64,000 nucleotides of DNA from Alistipes dispar (GTDB lineage Bacteria; Bacteroidota; Bacteroidia; Bacteroidales; Rikenellaceae), in the NCBI RefSeq assembly GCF_006542685.1, contig NZ_AP019736.1, positions 2,406,001-2,470,000 on the forward strand. Direction: 5' to 3'. A program made the translations under genes and the position numbers. The notes under the pieces were generated by a model that was given only the letters and a program-made list of their open reading frames with translations, had not been told where the DNA came from and ran no database searches. This document shows positions 16,741-25,692 of this stretch, one piece after another (position 1 is the stretch's first letter; each line of letters opens with the position of its first letter).

Positions 16741-19700
16741 ATGGCATCCAAAAACAGCACGAATAATACGTCGCCGGCCTCCGGCCGGAGGCCGACTGCC
16801 GAACGGACCAACGGCGACAGCATCCGCTGGATCGGGGGTTTGCTGCTCCTCTTCGCGGGACTGTTCGCCGTCGCGTCGGTCCTCTTCTCGTTCGTTAGCT
16901 GGGATGTGGACCAGAGCATCTTGCAGAAGCCGGCCGAGGAGCGCGAGCTGCTCGGCAACGAGGTGGAGAACCTCTGCGGCGAGACGGGGGCTCGGCTGGG
17001 GCGTCTGCTGGTGGACGATTCGTTCGGGGTGTTCGGCATACTGATTCCCGTGATGGTGGTGCTCGTGGGGCTGCGGATCATCCGTCAGCGTCCGCTGCTG
17101 GTGAACCATTCGCTCCTCTCGCTGTTCCTCATCCTGATTCTCGGGTCGCTGACCCTGGGATTCGCCTTCGGTGACAACTGGAGCATCTGCTGCTCGACGG
17201 GCTGGGGCGGGGCGTTCGGCATCGAGGTCGCGGCGGTGCTGCATGCCCGTATCGGGGTCTTCGGAACGTTGATCCTGCTGCTCGGCGGCTGGATTCTGAC
17301 CGGCGTGTTCATCAACCGCAACTTCATCAACAAAGTCAATCGGGCGGGCAACGCGATGGTGGACCGGAGCGGGCGCATCGTGGAGACCGTGCGCCGCAGG
17401 GTGGCGGGACGCATGCCGCTCGACGAGCCGCTCGGAGGCGAGGAGTTCCGCGGGACGGAACCAGCGGCCGCGGAGCCTTCGGAACCGTCCGGAGCGCATT
17501 CGCCGGGGGCGGAAAAGGCGGTGCGGGAGCGCGGTGCGTCCGCTCTCCGGGAGAATGTGTCGCCGGATGCCGGCGAAGAGGAGATCGCCGAAGCGGAGCG
17601 GCGGGCGTGGAGTGCGGCCGGAGCGGCGCGCACGACGCCGCAGTCCCATAGCGGCGGAACGGCGGCGGAGCATCGTCCGTCGGAGCCGTTCGCCGTGGAG
17701 CGTGCCGCGGCGGAACCGGAGGCGGTCCGGCGGACTGCCGGGCCGGAAGGGGCCTCCGAAGTGCGGATTTCGCGTCCTGCCGGGGAGGAGGAGAGTCCGT
17801 TCGTCGAGCTGACGCCCGACGGCGAGCCGCTCGTGCCGGAAAAGGCGGCTCCGGCCGTTCCTCCTGCTGCGGAGGAGGAGTTTACCGAGGTGGACCTGTC
17901 GCGTCCCGACGGGCGCTTGGTGATGGGCCGCGGAGGGCTCGTGGAGCTGGAGCGCCCGGCCGTGCGGCGGGAGACCGTGTCGGACGGACCTTTCACCGAG
18001 ATCACCGTAGGCGGCGGAGAGGCTCCTGCGGAGGATCTGCGCACCCTTGCGGAGCGGATCGTGGCCGAACGCGCCGGAGCGCGGCGCGACGCCGCGCGGC
18101 CCGTGTTCGAGGAGCTGTCCGTGGCGGGGACCGGAGATGCCGGCATGTCCGCCGGAGGGGAGGAACCGCACCGTGCGGGGGCCCCCGGAGCCGGAGGCCC
18201 GGACATTGCGGAGCCGGAAGCCGGGGGATACGCGGCGGAGGAAGGATACGCGGCGGCCCGTCCGGAAGGCGGCGCGGGAAGCGCGGACGGGACCGTCCCG
18301 TCCGGTGCGGCGCCGGAGGGCGGAATGCCGGGGACGAGGCCGGAAACGGCGGCGGCCGGAAGTGTTGTGCCGGGAGTTCCGGCATCGGGCCAAACGGCTC
18401 CGGGCGGTGCGCAGCGGACGGAAGGGGTCGTGGTGACGGTCGAGGCCCGCGAGGCGCGGCTGGTCGATGAACGGCGGATTCCGACGGAGGCCTACGATCC
18501 GCTGAAGGACCTGGTGAACTACCGCAGGCCGCCCGTGACGCTGCTCGAGGACTACGTTTCCGATTCGGAGGTTTCGGACGAGGAGATTTTCGAGAACAAG
18601 ACCCGGATCGAGGAGACGCTCCGGAATTTCGGCATCCCGATCCAGCGTATCAAGGCCACGGTCGGCCCGACGGTGACGCTGTACGAGATCGTGCAGAAAC
18701 AGGGGGTCAAGATCGCCAAGATACAGGGCCTCCAGAACGACATAGCCCAGAGCCTCAAGGCCGAATCGGGCATCCGCATCATCGCGCCGATTCCGGGCCG
18801 CGGAACGATCGGCATCGAGGTCCCGAACCGCAGCAAGCAGGTCGTGTCGATGTACTCGGCCGTCCGGTCGCTGCGCTTTCAGGAGTCGAAGGCCGAGCTG
18901 CCGGTGGTGATCGGCCGCACGATCCAGAACGAGAACTTCGTCTTCGACCTGGCGAAGATGCCCCACCTGCTCGTGGCCGGAGCCACGGGACAGGGCAAGT
19001 CCGTCGGACTGAACGCCATCATCACGTCGCTGCTCTACCGCAAGCATCCCGCGCAGCTCAAGTTCGTGATGATCGACCCCAAGATGGTCGAATTCTCGCT
19101 CTACGCCAAGGTCGAGCGGCACTTCCTGGCCAAGATGGAATCCGAGGAGGAGGCGATCATCACCGATCCCAAGAAGGCGGTCTATACGCTCAACTCGCTC
19201 TGCACGGAGATGGACAACCGGCTGGAGCTGTGCAAGAAGGCCGGAGCGCGCAATATCGCCGAGTACAACGAGAAGTTCACCGCGCGGCGGCTCAACCCGA
19301 TGAACGGCCACCGCTACATGCCCTACATCGTCGTGGTGATCGACGAGTTCGCCGATCTGATCATGACGGCCAAGGAGGTCGAGACGCCCGTGACGCGGCT
19401 GGCGCAGAAGGCCCGCGCGATCGGCATTCACCTCATCATCGCCACGCAGCGTCCCTCGGTCGATGTCATCACCGGCAAGATCAAGGCCAACTTCCCGGCC
19501 CGCATCGCGTTCCGCGTGATGCAGATGATCGACTCGCGCACGATTCTGGACCGTCCGGGTGCCGACCAGTTGATCGGCCGCGGCGACATGCTCATCTCGA
19601 AGGACGGCGAGCTGACCCGTATCCAGTGCGCGCTGGTCGAGACCAAGGAGGTGGAGCGCATCGTGGACTACATTTCGAAGCAGCAGGGCTATACGTCGGC

Positions 19701-20010
19701 CTACACGCTGCCCGATTACACGCCCGAGAGCGGCGAAGGGGGCGGTCTGGGCAGCGAGGAGTCCTCGGCGCCGGTGAAGTACGACTCGCTTTTCGCCGAG
19801 ATCGCCCGCGACGCCGTGTCGGGCGGACAGATTTCGACCTCGATGATCCAGCGCAACTACGAGGTGGGTTTCAACCGCGCGGGACGCATCATGATGCAGC
19901 TCGAGCGGGCGGGCATCGTGGGCCGTCAGCAGGGCGCCAAGCCGCGCGACATCCTCTATCACGACCTGCCGTCGCTCGAGGCCAGACTGCAGGAGCTCGG
20001 GCTGTTCTGA
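16741..20010 (+). CDS. ftsK: DNA translocase FtsK
   Basis: 1089 residues. The N-terminal membrane domain (four predicted segments within about residues 25-195) anchors it at the division septum. Residues about 225-570 are an Ala/Glu/Pro/Gly-rich linker, unusually long. The RecA-like motor follows with Walker A GATGQGKS at about residue 747 and Walker B VVVIDEFADL. The C-terminus is the winged-helix gamma domain (about 1010-1085, with STSMIQRNYEVGFNRAGRI) that reads orienting DNA sequences. It pumps chromosome ends through the septum and activates XerCD at dif. A LolA-like gene follows, a recurrent neighbour in Bacteroidales. Confidence 0.96.
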   Translation: MASKNSTNNTSPASGRRPTAERTNGDSIRWIGGLLLLFAGLFAVASVLFSFVSWDVDQSILQKPAEERELLGNEVENLCGETGARLGRLLVDDSFGVFGILIPVMVVLVGLRIIRQRPLLVNHSLLSLFLILILGSLTLGFAFGDNWSICCSTGWGGAFGIEVAAVLHARIGVFGTLILLLGGWILTGVFINRNFINKVNRAGNAMVDRSGRIVETVRRRVAGRMPLDEPLGGEEFRGTEPAAAEPSEPSGAHSPGAEKAVRERGASALRENVSPDAGEEEIAEAERRAWSAAGAARTTPQSHSGGTAAEHRPSEPFAVERAAAEPEAVRRTAGPEGASEVRISRPAGEEESPFVELTPDGEPLVPEKAAPAVPPAAEEEFTEVDLSRPDGRLVMGRGGLVELERPAVRRETVSDGPFTEITVGGGEAPAEDLRTLAERIVAERAGARRDAARPVFEELSVAGTGDAGMSAGGEEPHRAGAPGAGGPDIAEPEAGGYAAEEGYAAARPEGGAGSADGTVPSGAAPEGGMPGTRPETAAAGSVVPGVPASGQTAPGGAQRTEGVVVTVEAREARLVDERRIPTEAYDPLKDLVNYRRPPVTLLEDYVSDSEVSDEEIFENKTRIEETLRNFGIPIQRIKATVGPTVTLYEIVQKQGVKIAKIQGLQNDIAQSLKAESGIRIIAPIPGRGTIGIEVPNRSKQVVSMYSAVRSLRFQESKAELPVVIGRTIQNENFVFDLAKMPHLLVAGATGQGKSVGLNAIITSLLYRKHPAQLKFVMIDPKMVEFSLYAKVERHFLAKMESEEEAIITDPKKAVYTLNSLCTEMDNRLELCKKAGARNIAEYNEKFTARRLNPMNGHRYMPYIVVVIDEFADLIMTAKEVETPVTRLAQKARAIGIHLIIATQRPSVDVITGKIKANFPARIAFRVMQMIDSRTILDRPGADQLIGRGDMLISKDGELTRIQCALVETKEVERIVDYISKQQGYTSAYTLPDYTPESGEGGGLGSEESSAPVKYDSLFAEIARDAVSGGQISTSMIQRNYEVGFNRAGRIMMQLERAGIVGRQQGAKPRDILYHDLPSLEARLQELGLF

Positions 20011-20086
20011 CGGGGCGGGATACCTCGGCGGGCCGGCAGGTCGGCGCGGCGCGGAAATAAGGGAACTGAAAAAACGGAGACAAACG

Positions 20087-20695
20087 ATGATACGACGGAT
20101 ATTGTATGTGGCGGCCCTCCTCGCGGGGGTGTGCGAGGCTTCGGCCGCAGGACGCGCGGAGGAGATTCTGGGCCGTGTGGCCGAGGGGTTTCGCGCGATG
20201 AAGGACTACACGGTGCGCTTCGAGGTCGCGGCGGACGAATACCGGACCCCGGGAAGCTATGCCGTGCGCGGCGGAAGCTATTACCTCCGTCTGGGCGACG
20301 ATGCCGAGGTCTATTCCGACGGACGGCTCCGCTACGAGGTGGACAACCGTCGCCGCGAGGTGACCGTGACGGAGGTGAACCGCGCGAGCCGCAATATCCT
20401 CGACAACCCCGTGCGGGCGTTCGACTTCCTCGGCAGCGAGTACGATTTCTCGCTCGAAGGGGAGAGCGGCGGCCGCGCCACGGTGCGGCTTGTGCCGACG
20501 GCGGAGAACGACACTTCGGCGGGCGTGGTGACGCTCGTGGTCGATACCTCCTCGATGCGGCCCGTGTCGCTGGCCTACGATTACGACGGGGAGCGGGTCG
20601 GGATCCGAGTGACGGGAATCGAGCCGCAGGCCGGACATTTCAGGACCTTCGACCGGCAGGCCTACGGCGGCTACGAGTTCATCGACTTCCGGTAA
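20087..20695 (+). CDS. LolA-like outer-membrane lipoprotein carrier family protein
   Basis: 202 residues with a signal peptide (about 1-21, ending ASAA-G). The mature part is a single open beta-barrel of LolA type: alternating beta strands, AEEILGRVAEGFRAMKDYTVRF near the start and EVDNRRREVTVTEVN in the middle. LolA ferries lipoproteins across the periplasm to the outer membrane. It lies 76 bases after ftsK on the same strand, the usual Bacteroidales arrangement. Divergence from proteobacterial LolA makes me keep the name at family level. Confidence 0.85.
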   Translation: MIRRILYVAALLAGVCEASAAGRAEEILGRVAEGFRAMKDYTVRFEVAADEYRTPGSYAVRGGSYYLRLGDDAEVYSDGRLRYEVDNRRREVTVTEVNRASRNILDNPVRAFDFLGSEYDFSLEGESGGRATVRLVPTAENDTSAGVVTLVVDTSSMRPVSLAYDYDGERVGIRVTGIEPQAGHFRTFDRQAYGGYEFIDFR

Positions 20696-20799
20696 GGGTC
20701 CGGATGCGGATCGCCGGGACATTCCGCCCTGGTGCGGTCCCGGGAGTCCGCTTATGAGCTGAGTGCGGAAAAGAGTGGAAGCCTTCAAGATTCGTGATT

Positions 20800-21240
20800 A
20801 TGGATGGATTGGATTTTTCGCTGCGGGGATTCGTCGTCTGCTACCTGCTGACCTATGCGGCAGGGATTCTGTTTGCCGTGCTCGAGGGCCGGAGGTGGAA
20901 CGCTGCCGCGCGGACGGTTCCGCCGGCGGTCGTGCTGATCGTCTTCGCGCCTTTGATCTTTCCGGTCGTGGCGCATCTGGTGCGGCCCCGCCTGCGGGCG
21001 CGCGGGGTCGATGCCCGGATCGTCCGGCTGAAGCTGGCGATCGCATGGTTCGTGCCGGTGCTGGCCGCCGCGGGACTGTGGCTTTGCGGCTTTTTCTGCA
21101 ATGCGGTCGTGGATGCGGCGTTCTCCGAAGAGCTGGCGGCCTGCTGCGGGCTTTCGTGCGTGTTCCTCAGCATGATTTCCACGATCTGGGTCAGCGCGCG
21201 CCTCGATGCGCTCGCGGACGCGGCGCAGCGCGGCAGATGA
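20800..21240 (+). CDS. Hypothetical four-helix membrane protein
   Basis: 146 residues from the ATG at 20800 (a GTG two codons earlier is possible). Four hydrophobic segments are visible (about residues 9-28, 40-60, 85-105 and 115-138), with a basic loop between the second and third and a basic C-terminus. I recognise no family. It follows the LolA-like gene by about 100 bases and ends just before a terminator, so it is probably the last gene of the ftsK unit. Confidence 0.55.
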   Translation: MDGLDFSLRGFVVCYLLTYAAGILFAVLEGRRWNAAARTVPPAVVLIVFAPLIFPVVAHLVRPRLRARGVDARIVRLKLAIAWFVPVLAAAGLWLCGFFCNAVVDAAFSEELAACCGLSCVFLSMISTIWVSARLDALADAAQRGR

Positions 21241-21312
21241 CCGGTGTATGAGACGGAATTTCCGTCGGCACGGGGCGCAGGACCTTCGGACCCGTGCCCC
21301 GGATGCGGCGTT

Positions 21313-21343
21313 TCTCCCGACAGGAAGGCGGGAGAATTTTTTT
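21313..21343 (+). terminator. Rho-independent terminator of the ftsK unit
   Basis: TCTCCCG (21313-21319) pairs with CGGGAGA (21329-21335), followed by A and seven T. It lies inside a 316-base gap (21241-21556) that otherwise holds only the gyrA promoter and an AT-rich leader. Confidence 0.8.
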
Positions 21344-21428
21344 GTGCCGTCAGATCGGCGGAAAAGGGCCGAAAACGGCCTCTCCGGGGGAAATATCGTG
21401 CGGGCGCGCGCTATTTTCGTGCGCAAAG

Positions 21429-21459
21429 TTGCTCAGATCGCAAGAAATTACTATTTTTG
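21429..21459 (+). promoter_or_regulatory. gyrA promoter
   Basis: TTGC at 21429-21432, 19 bases, TATTTTTG at 21452-21459; about 97 bases of leader precede the ATG at 21557. Confidence 0.75.
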
Positions 21460-21556
21460 TTCGTTAAAAAGTACGTCCGGACGCTCCCTTCGTCCGGACG
21501 AAGGCGCGGCGTCGGAGACGGCCGGAAATAAGGAATTTGGTTTTAAGAGATTATAG

Positions 21557-24109
21557 ATGCTAACAGAAGAAGAAAAGAATGCCGGTCTGATGGGGCGGAT
21601 CATCCCCATCAATATCGAAGAGCAGATGAAGTCGGCCTATATCGACTACTCGATGTCGGTCATCGTCTCGCGTGCGCTGCCCGACGTGCGCGACGGCCTG
21701 AAACCCGTGCACCGACGCATCCTCTACGATATGAGCGCGGAGCTCAACCTCTATTCGGACAAGCCCACCCGTAAGTCGGCGCGTATCGTCGGCGACGTGC
21801 TGGGTAAGTTCCATCCCCACGGCGACTCGTCGGTTTACGACGCGATGGTGCGTCTGGCGCAGGAGTGGTCGATGCGCTACCCGCTCGTGGACGGGCAGGG
21901 TAACTTCGGCTCGATGGACGGCGACTCGCCGGCCGCGATGCGTTACACCGAGGCGCGCATGAAGAAGATCACCGACGAGGTGATGGCCGACATCGACAAG
22001 GAGACGGTGGACTGGACGCTCAACTTCGACGATACGATCCCCGAACCCACGGTGCTGCCGACGAAGATTCCGCTGCTGATCGTGAACGGCGCGAGCGGCA
22101 TCGCCGTCGGCATGGCGACGAACATGGCCCCGCACAACCTCTCGGAGGTGGTGGACGCCTGCTGCGCCTATGTCGATAACCCGGAGATCACGGGCGAGGA
22201 GCTGCTGCACTACGTCAAGGGCCCCGACTTCCCCACGGGCGGTATCATCTACGGCTACGAGGGCGTCAGGGAGGCGATGCTCACCGGCCGCGGCCGCGTG
22301 GTCATGCGCGCCAAGACCGAAATCGAGCACACCCCGTCGGGCCGCGAGTGCATCGTGATAACGGAGATTCCCTACATGATCAACAAGGCCGAAATGATTC
22401 GGAAAATCGCCGACATGATCAACGACAAGAAGATCGACGGCATCTCCTACATCAACGACGAGTCGGACCGCAACGGCCTGCGGATCATCATCATCCTCAA
22501 GCACGATGCCGTGGCGAGCGTGGTGCTCAACACGCTGTTCAAGAATACGCCCCTGCAGACGTCGTTCGCCGTGAACAACATCGCGCTGGTGAACGGGCGG
22601 CCGCAGTTGCTGTCGATGCGCGACCTGATCCGGTATTTCATCGAACACCGCCACGACGTGGTGGTGCGCCGCACGCGTTTCGACAAGCGCAAGGCCGAGG
22701 AGCGGCTGCACATCGTGCTGGGCCTGCTCATCGCGCAGGACAACATCGACGAGATCGTGCGGATCATCCGCTCGTCGAAGACGCCCGACGAGGCGAAGCA
22801 GACGATGATGGCGCGTTTCGAACTGGACGACATCCAGGCTTCGGCCATTATCGAGATGCGTCTGCGCGCCCTCACGGGGCTGGAGCACGGCAAGCTCGTG
22901 GCCGAGCGGGACGAGCTGATGAAGCTCATCGCCCACCTCACGGAGGTGCTCGAGAACGTTCCGATGCAGATGCAGATCATCAAGGACGAACTGCTCGAGA
23001 TGAAGGAGAAGTACGGCGACGAACGCCGCTCGGAGATCGTCTATGCTTCGGAGGAGTTCAATCCCGAGGATTTCTACGCCGACGACGACATGGTGATAAC
23101 CATTTCGCACATGGGCTACATCAAGCGCACGCCGCTGGCCGAATACCGCACGCAGAACCGCGGCGGCGTGGGGGCCAAGGGCAGCGCCACGCGCGACGAG
23201 GACTTTATCGAGCATATCTACGTGGCGTCGATGCACAACACGATGCTCTTCTTCACCGAGAAGGGCCGCTGCTACTGGCTCAAGGTCTATGAAATTCCGG
23301 AGGGCGCCCGCTCGTCGAAGGGCCGTGCCATCCAGAACGTCATCCAGATCGAGCCGGACGACAAGGTGCGCGCCTATATCAACGTGAAGAACCTGAACGA
23401 TGCCGAGTACGTGAACAGCAACTACATCATCATGTGCACAAAGGACGGCACGATCAAGAAGACGAAGCTCGAAGCCTACTCGCGGCCGCGTCAGAACGGC
23501 GTGAACGCCATCGTGATCCGCGAGGGCGACCAGCTCATCGAGGCCAAGCTCACCAGCGGCGAGGCCGAGGTGATGATCGCCGCGCGCGAAGGCAAGGCCA
23601 TCCGCTTCAACGAGAACACGGTGCGTCCGATCGGGCGCGTCGGCGCCGGCGTGCGCGGCATCTCGATCGAGGAGGCGGACGAGGTGATCGGCATGATCTG
23701 TGTGGAACCATCGTCGAAGCAGGACGTGCTCGTGCTGAGCGAGAACGGCTACGGCAAGCGCACCGACCTGGACGAGTACCGCATCACCAACCGCGGCGGA
23801 AAGGGCGTGAAGACCATCAACATTACGGAAAAGACAGGCAAACTCATTTCGATACAGGCCGTGACGGACGAGAACGACCTGATGATCATCAACCGTTCGG
23901 GACTCACCATACGCACGGCCGTGTCGCAGATCCGTCTGGCGGGCCGCGCCACGCAGGGCGTGCGTATCATCAACCTCCGCGAAGGCGATGCCATTGCTTC
24001 GGTGATGGCCGTGCCGGCCGCCGGGGTCGAGGAAGATGCGGAGAGCGCGGAGGGGACGACCGCCGGGGGTGAAAACCCGGAGGCGGGGACCGCTCCGGCG
24101 GAACAGTAG
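21557..24109 (+). CDS. gyrA: DNA gyrase subunit A
   Basis: 850 residues. Breakage-reunion subunit of gyrase, which introduces negative supercoils with GyrB (not in this window). Winged-helix/tower core with active-site Tyr130 in MRYTEARM. The quinolone-determining helix reads HPHGDSSVYDAMV, so the positions of E. coli Ser83 and Asp87 are Ser and Asp, the susceptible residues. The C-terminal half holds six beta-pinwheel blades (for example the GVGAKGSA, GVRGISIEEADEV and GGKGVKTINI segments). A Glu/Ala/Gly-rich acidic tail of about 30 residues closes the protein. It is distinct from the parC copy at 12 kb. Confidence 0.96.
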   Translation: MLTEEEKNAGLMGRIIPINIEEQMKSAYIDYSMSVIVSRALPDVRDGLKPVHRRILYDMSAELNLYSDKPTRKSARIVGDVLGKFHPHGDSSVYDAMVRLAQEWSMRYPLVDGQGNFGSMDGDSPAAMRYTEARMKKITDEVMADIDKETVDWTLNFDDTIPEPTVLPTKIPLLIVNGASGIAVGMATNMAPHNLSEVVDACCAYVDNPEITGEELLHYVKGPDFPTGGIIYGYEGVREAMLTGRGRVVMRAKTEIEHTPSGRECIVITEIPYMINKAEMIRKIADMINDKKIDGISYINDESDRNGLRIIIILKHDAVASVVLNTLFKNTPLQTSFAVNNIALVNGRPQLLSMRDLIRYFIEHRHDVVVRRTRFDKRKAEERLHIVLGLLIAQDNIDEIVRIIRSSKTPDEAKQTMMARFELDDIQASAIIEMRLRALTGLEHGKLVAERDELMKLIAHLTEVLENVPMQMQIIKDELLEMKEKYGDERRSEIVYASEEFNPEDFYADDDMVITISHMGYIKRTPLAEYRTQNRGGVGAKGSATRDEDFIEHIYVASMHNTMLFFTEKGRCYWLKVYEIPEGARSSKGRAIQNVIQIEPDDKVRAYINVKNLNDAEYVNSNYIIMCTKDGTIKKTKLEAYSRPRQNGVNAIVIREGDQLIEAKLTSGEAEVMIAAREGKAIRFNENTVRPIGRVGAGVRGISIEEADEVIGMICVEPSSKQDVLVLSENGYGKRTDLDEYRITNRGGKGVKTINITEKTGKLISIQAVTDENDLMIINRSGLTIRTAVSQIRLAGRATQGVRIINLREGDAIASVMAVPAAGVEEDAESAEGTTAGGENPEAGTAPAEQ

Positions 24110-24221
24110 CGCCGCGGCCGGCGAAGAGGCGGCGTCCCGGGATGCGGGGCGCGGTTTCCGGAGGTGCGGAGGAAATGTGAAACGAATTCGGACAAACTGA
24201 AAAACTAAATTTCAAACACGT

Positions 24222-25574
24222 ATGAAAAGAACGATTTTGACGGCTGCCGCCGCGCTGCTTCTGGCGATTCCGGCGGTGCAGGCCCAGAAAGTGAACAAGG
24301 ACGCGCTCCTGTCGAAGATCGAGAAGAGCGACGAGGCCGTGGCCGACGCCAAGAAGGGCGCCAAGGCCGCCACGTGGATCAGCCGCGGCAAGGCCTACTA
24401 CGACGCTGCCGTGGCTCCGACGAAGAGCCTCTTCGTCGGCCTGGAGTCGATGATGCTCAAGCTGGCGGACGGCGATCCTACCTCCGTGGGCAAGGAGACG
24501 GTGAACGGCGTGGAGTACGACGCCTGGGTGTATCCCTACTACACGGCCTATCTGCAGGACGACAAGGTGAAGACCTGGAAGCAGACGCAGACGGTTTACG
24601 ACGGCGCGATCGAGAAGGCGCTGGAGTCCTATGACAAAGCCTGCGAGATCGACCCCAAGAGCGCCTCGAAGGTGAAGGACGGGTTGCAGCAGATCAGCGA
24701 CTTCTGCTCGCAGGTGGGTAATGCGGGCCTCGACACGGGCGACTTCATCGGCGCCGCCGATGCCTATGTACTGGCTTTCGCCGCACAGTCCAAGCCCGCC
24801 TACGAGGGCAAGCCCGATCCCGCGCTGCTCTACTATGCCGGTTATCTGCGCACGGTGGACGGTTCGAACAATCCCGCATCGTTCGTGCAGGGCGGCGAGT
24901 ACCTCTCGAAGGCGCTCGACATGGGCTATGCCGACGAGGAGGGCAATATCTACTACTACCTCTTCCACTGCTACTACGGACAGAAGGCGCAGGACAAGGC
25001 TTTCCTCGAGAAGGCCAAGCAGGCCCTGCTGACGGGTATCGAGAAGTTCCCGAAGAACGACCGCATCATCGACGGTCTGGTGCAGCTCTATACTTCGCCC
25101 GAGGATAACGTGGGCGACCCGGCCGACCTGATCGGTCTGATCGACAAGGCTATCGAAAACAATCCTTCGAGCGTGGACCTGTGGTTCGGCCGCGGCCGTA
25201 TCTTCTATGCGCTGAAGGATTACGACCAGAGCATCGACTCGTTCAAGAAGGTCGTGGAGCTCAAGCCCGACCTCTACGAGGGCAACTACTATCTCGGCGT
25301 ATTCTACACGATCAAGGGCGACGAGGTGAACAAGGAGATCAATGCGAAACAGTACAGCAGCCAGGCTGCCTACGACGCCGATCTGGAGAAGGTGAACGTG
25401 ATCTATATGGAGGCCATTCCCTATCTGGAGAAGGCGCTCGAGCTGAAGGAGAACGATCCCAGCTCGCTGGAGCTGCTCAAGTCGATCTGCTTCCGTCTGC
25501 GCGACGAGGAGGGCATGATGGACAAGTACAACAAGTACAACGAACTTTACAAGCAGGTGCAGGGCGGGGAGTGA
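24222..25574 (+). CDS. Secreted tetratricopeptide repeat protein
   Basis: 450 residues with a signal peptide (about 1-21, ending VQAQ). TPR-type helical hairpins run through the protein, clearest at about 315-350 (VDLWFGRGRIFYALKDYDQS followed by IDSFKKVVELKPDLYEGNYY) and 390-425 (AIPYLEKALELKENDPSSLE). Highly Lys/Asp/Tyr-rich, as expected of an abundant periplasmic protein. Downstream of gyrA by 112 bases on the same strand, an arrangement I associate with Bacteroidales. The function is not known; TPR implies protein-protein contact in the periplasm or at the inner face of the outer membrane. Confidence 0.85.
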   Translation: MKRTILTAAAALLLAIPAVQAQKVNKDALLSKIEKSDEAVADAKKGAKAATWISRGKAYYDAAVAPTKSLFVGLESMMLKLADGDPTSVGKETVNGVEYDAWVYPYYTAYLQDDKVKTWKQTQTVYDGAIEKALESYDKACEIDPKSASKVKDGLQQISDFCSQVGNAGLDTGDFIGAADAYVLAFAAQSKPAYEGKPDPALLYYAGYLRTVDGSNNPASFVQGGEYLSKALDMGYADEEGNIYYYLFHCYYGQKAQDKAFLEKAKQALLTGIEKFPKNDRIIDGLVQLYTSPEDNVGDPADLIGLIDKAIENNPSSVDLWFGRGRIFYALKDYDQSIDSFKKVVELKPDLYEGNYYLGVFYTIKGDEVNKEINAKQYSSQAAYDADLEKVNVIYMEAIPYLEKALELKENDPSSLELLKSICFRLRDEEGMMDKYNKYNELYKQVQGGE

Positions 25575-25598
25575 TCCCCTGCTCCCGCATCGGGCGAC

Positions 25599-25631
25599 CG
25601 ACCCCCGGAGGCTCCCGGCCTTCGGGGGTCG
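25599..25631 (+). terminator. Probable terminator after the TPR gene
   Basis: CGACCCCCG (25599-25607) pairs with CGGGGGTCG (25623-25631). The trailing T-run is short, so it is a hairpin of moderate quality between convergent genes. Confidence 0.55.
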
Positions 25632-25692
25632 TCGTTTCCGGAGCGGCGGGAACGGATGAGGCGGGGAACCCGGCGGGAGGGCCGGGCATTTC

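Noticed and set aside
16732..19962. 1076-codon open frame antisense to ftsK
   Set aside because: Coincides with ftsK, whose motor motifs are unmistakable; no family resemblance in the antisense product.
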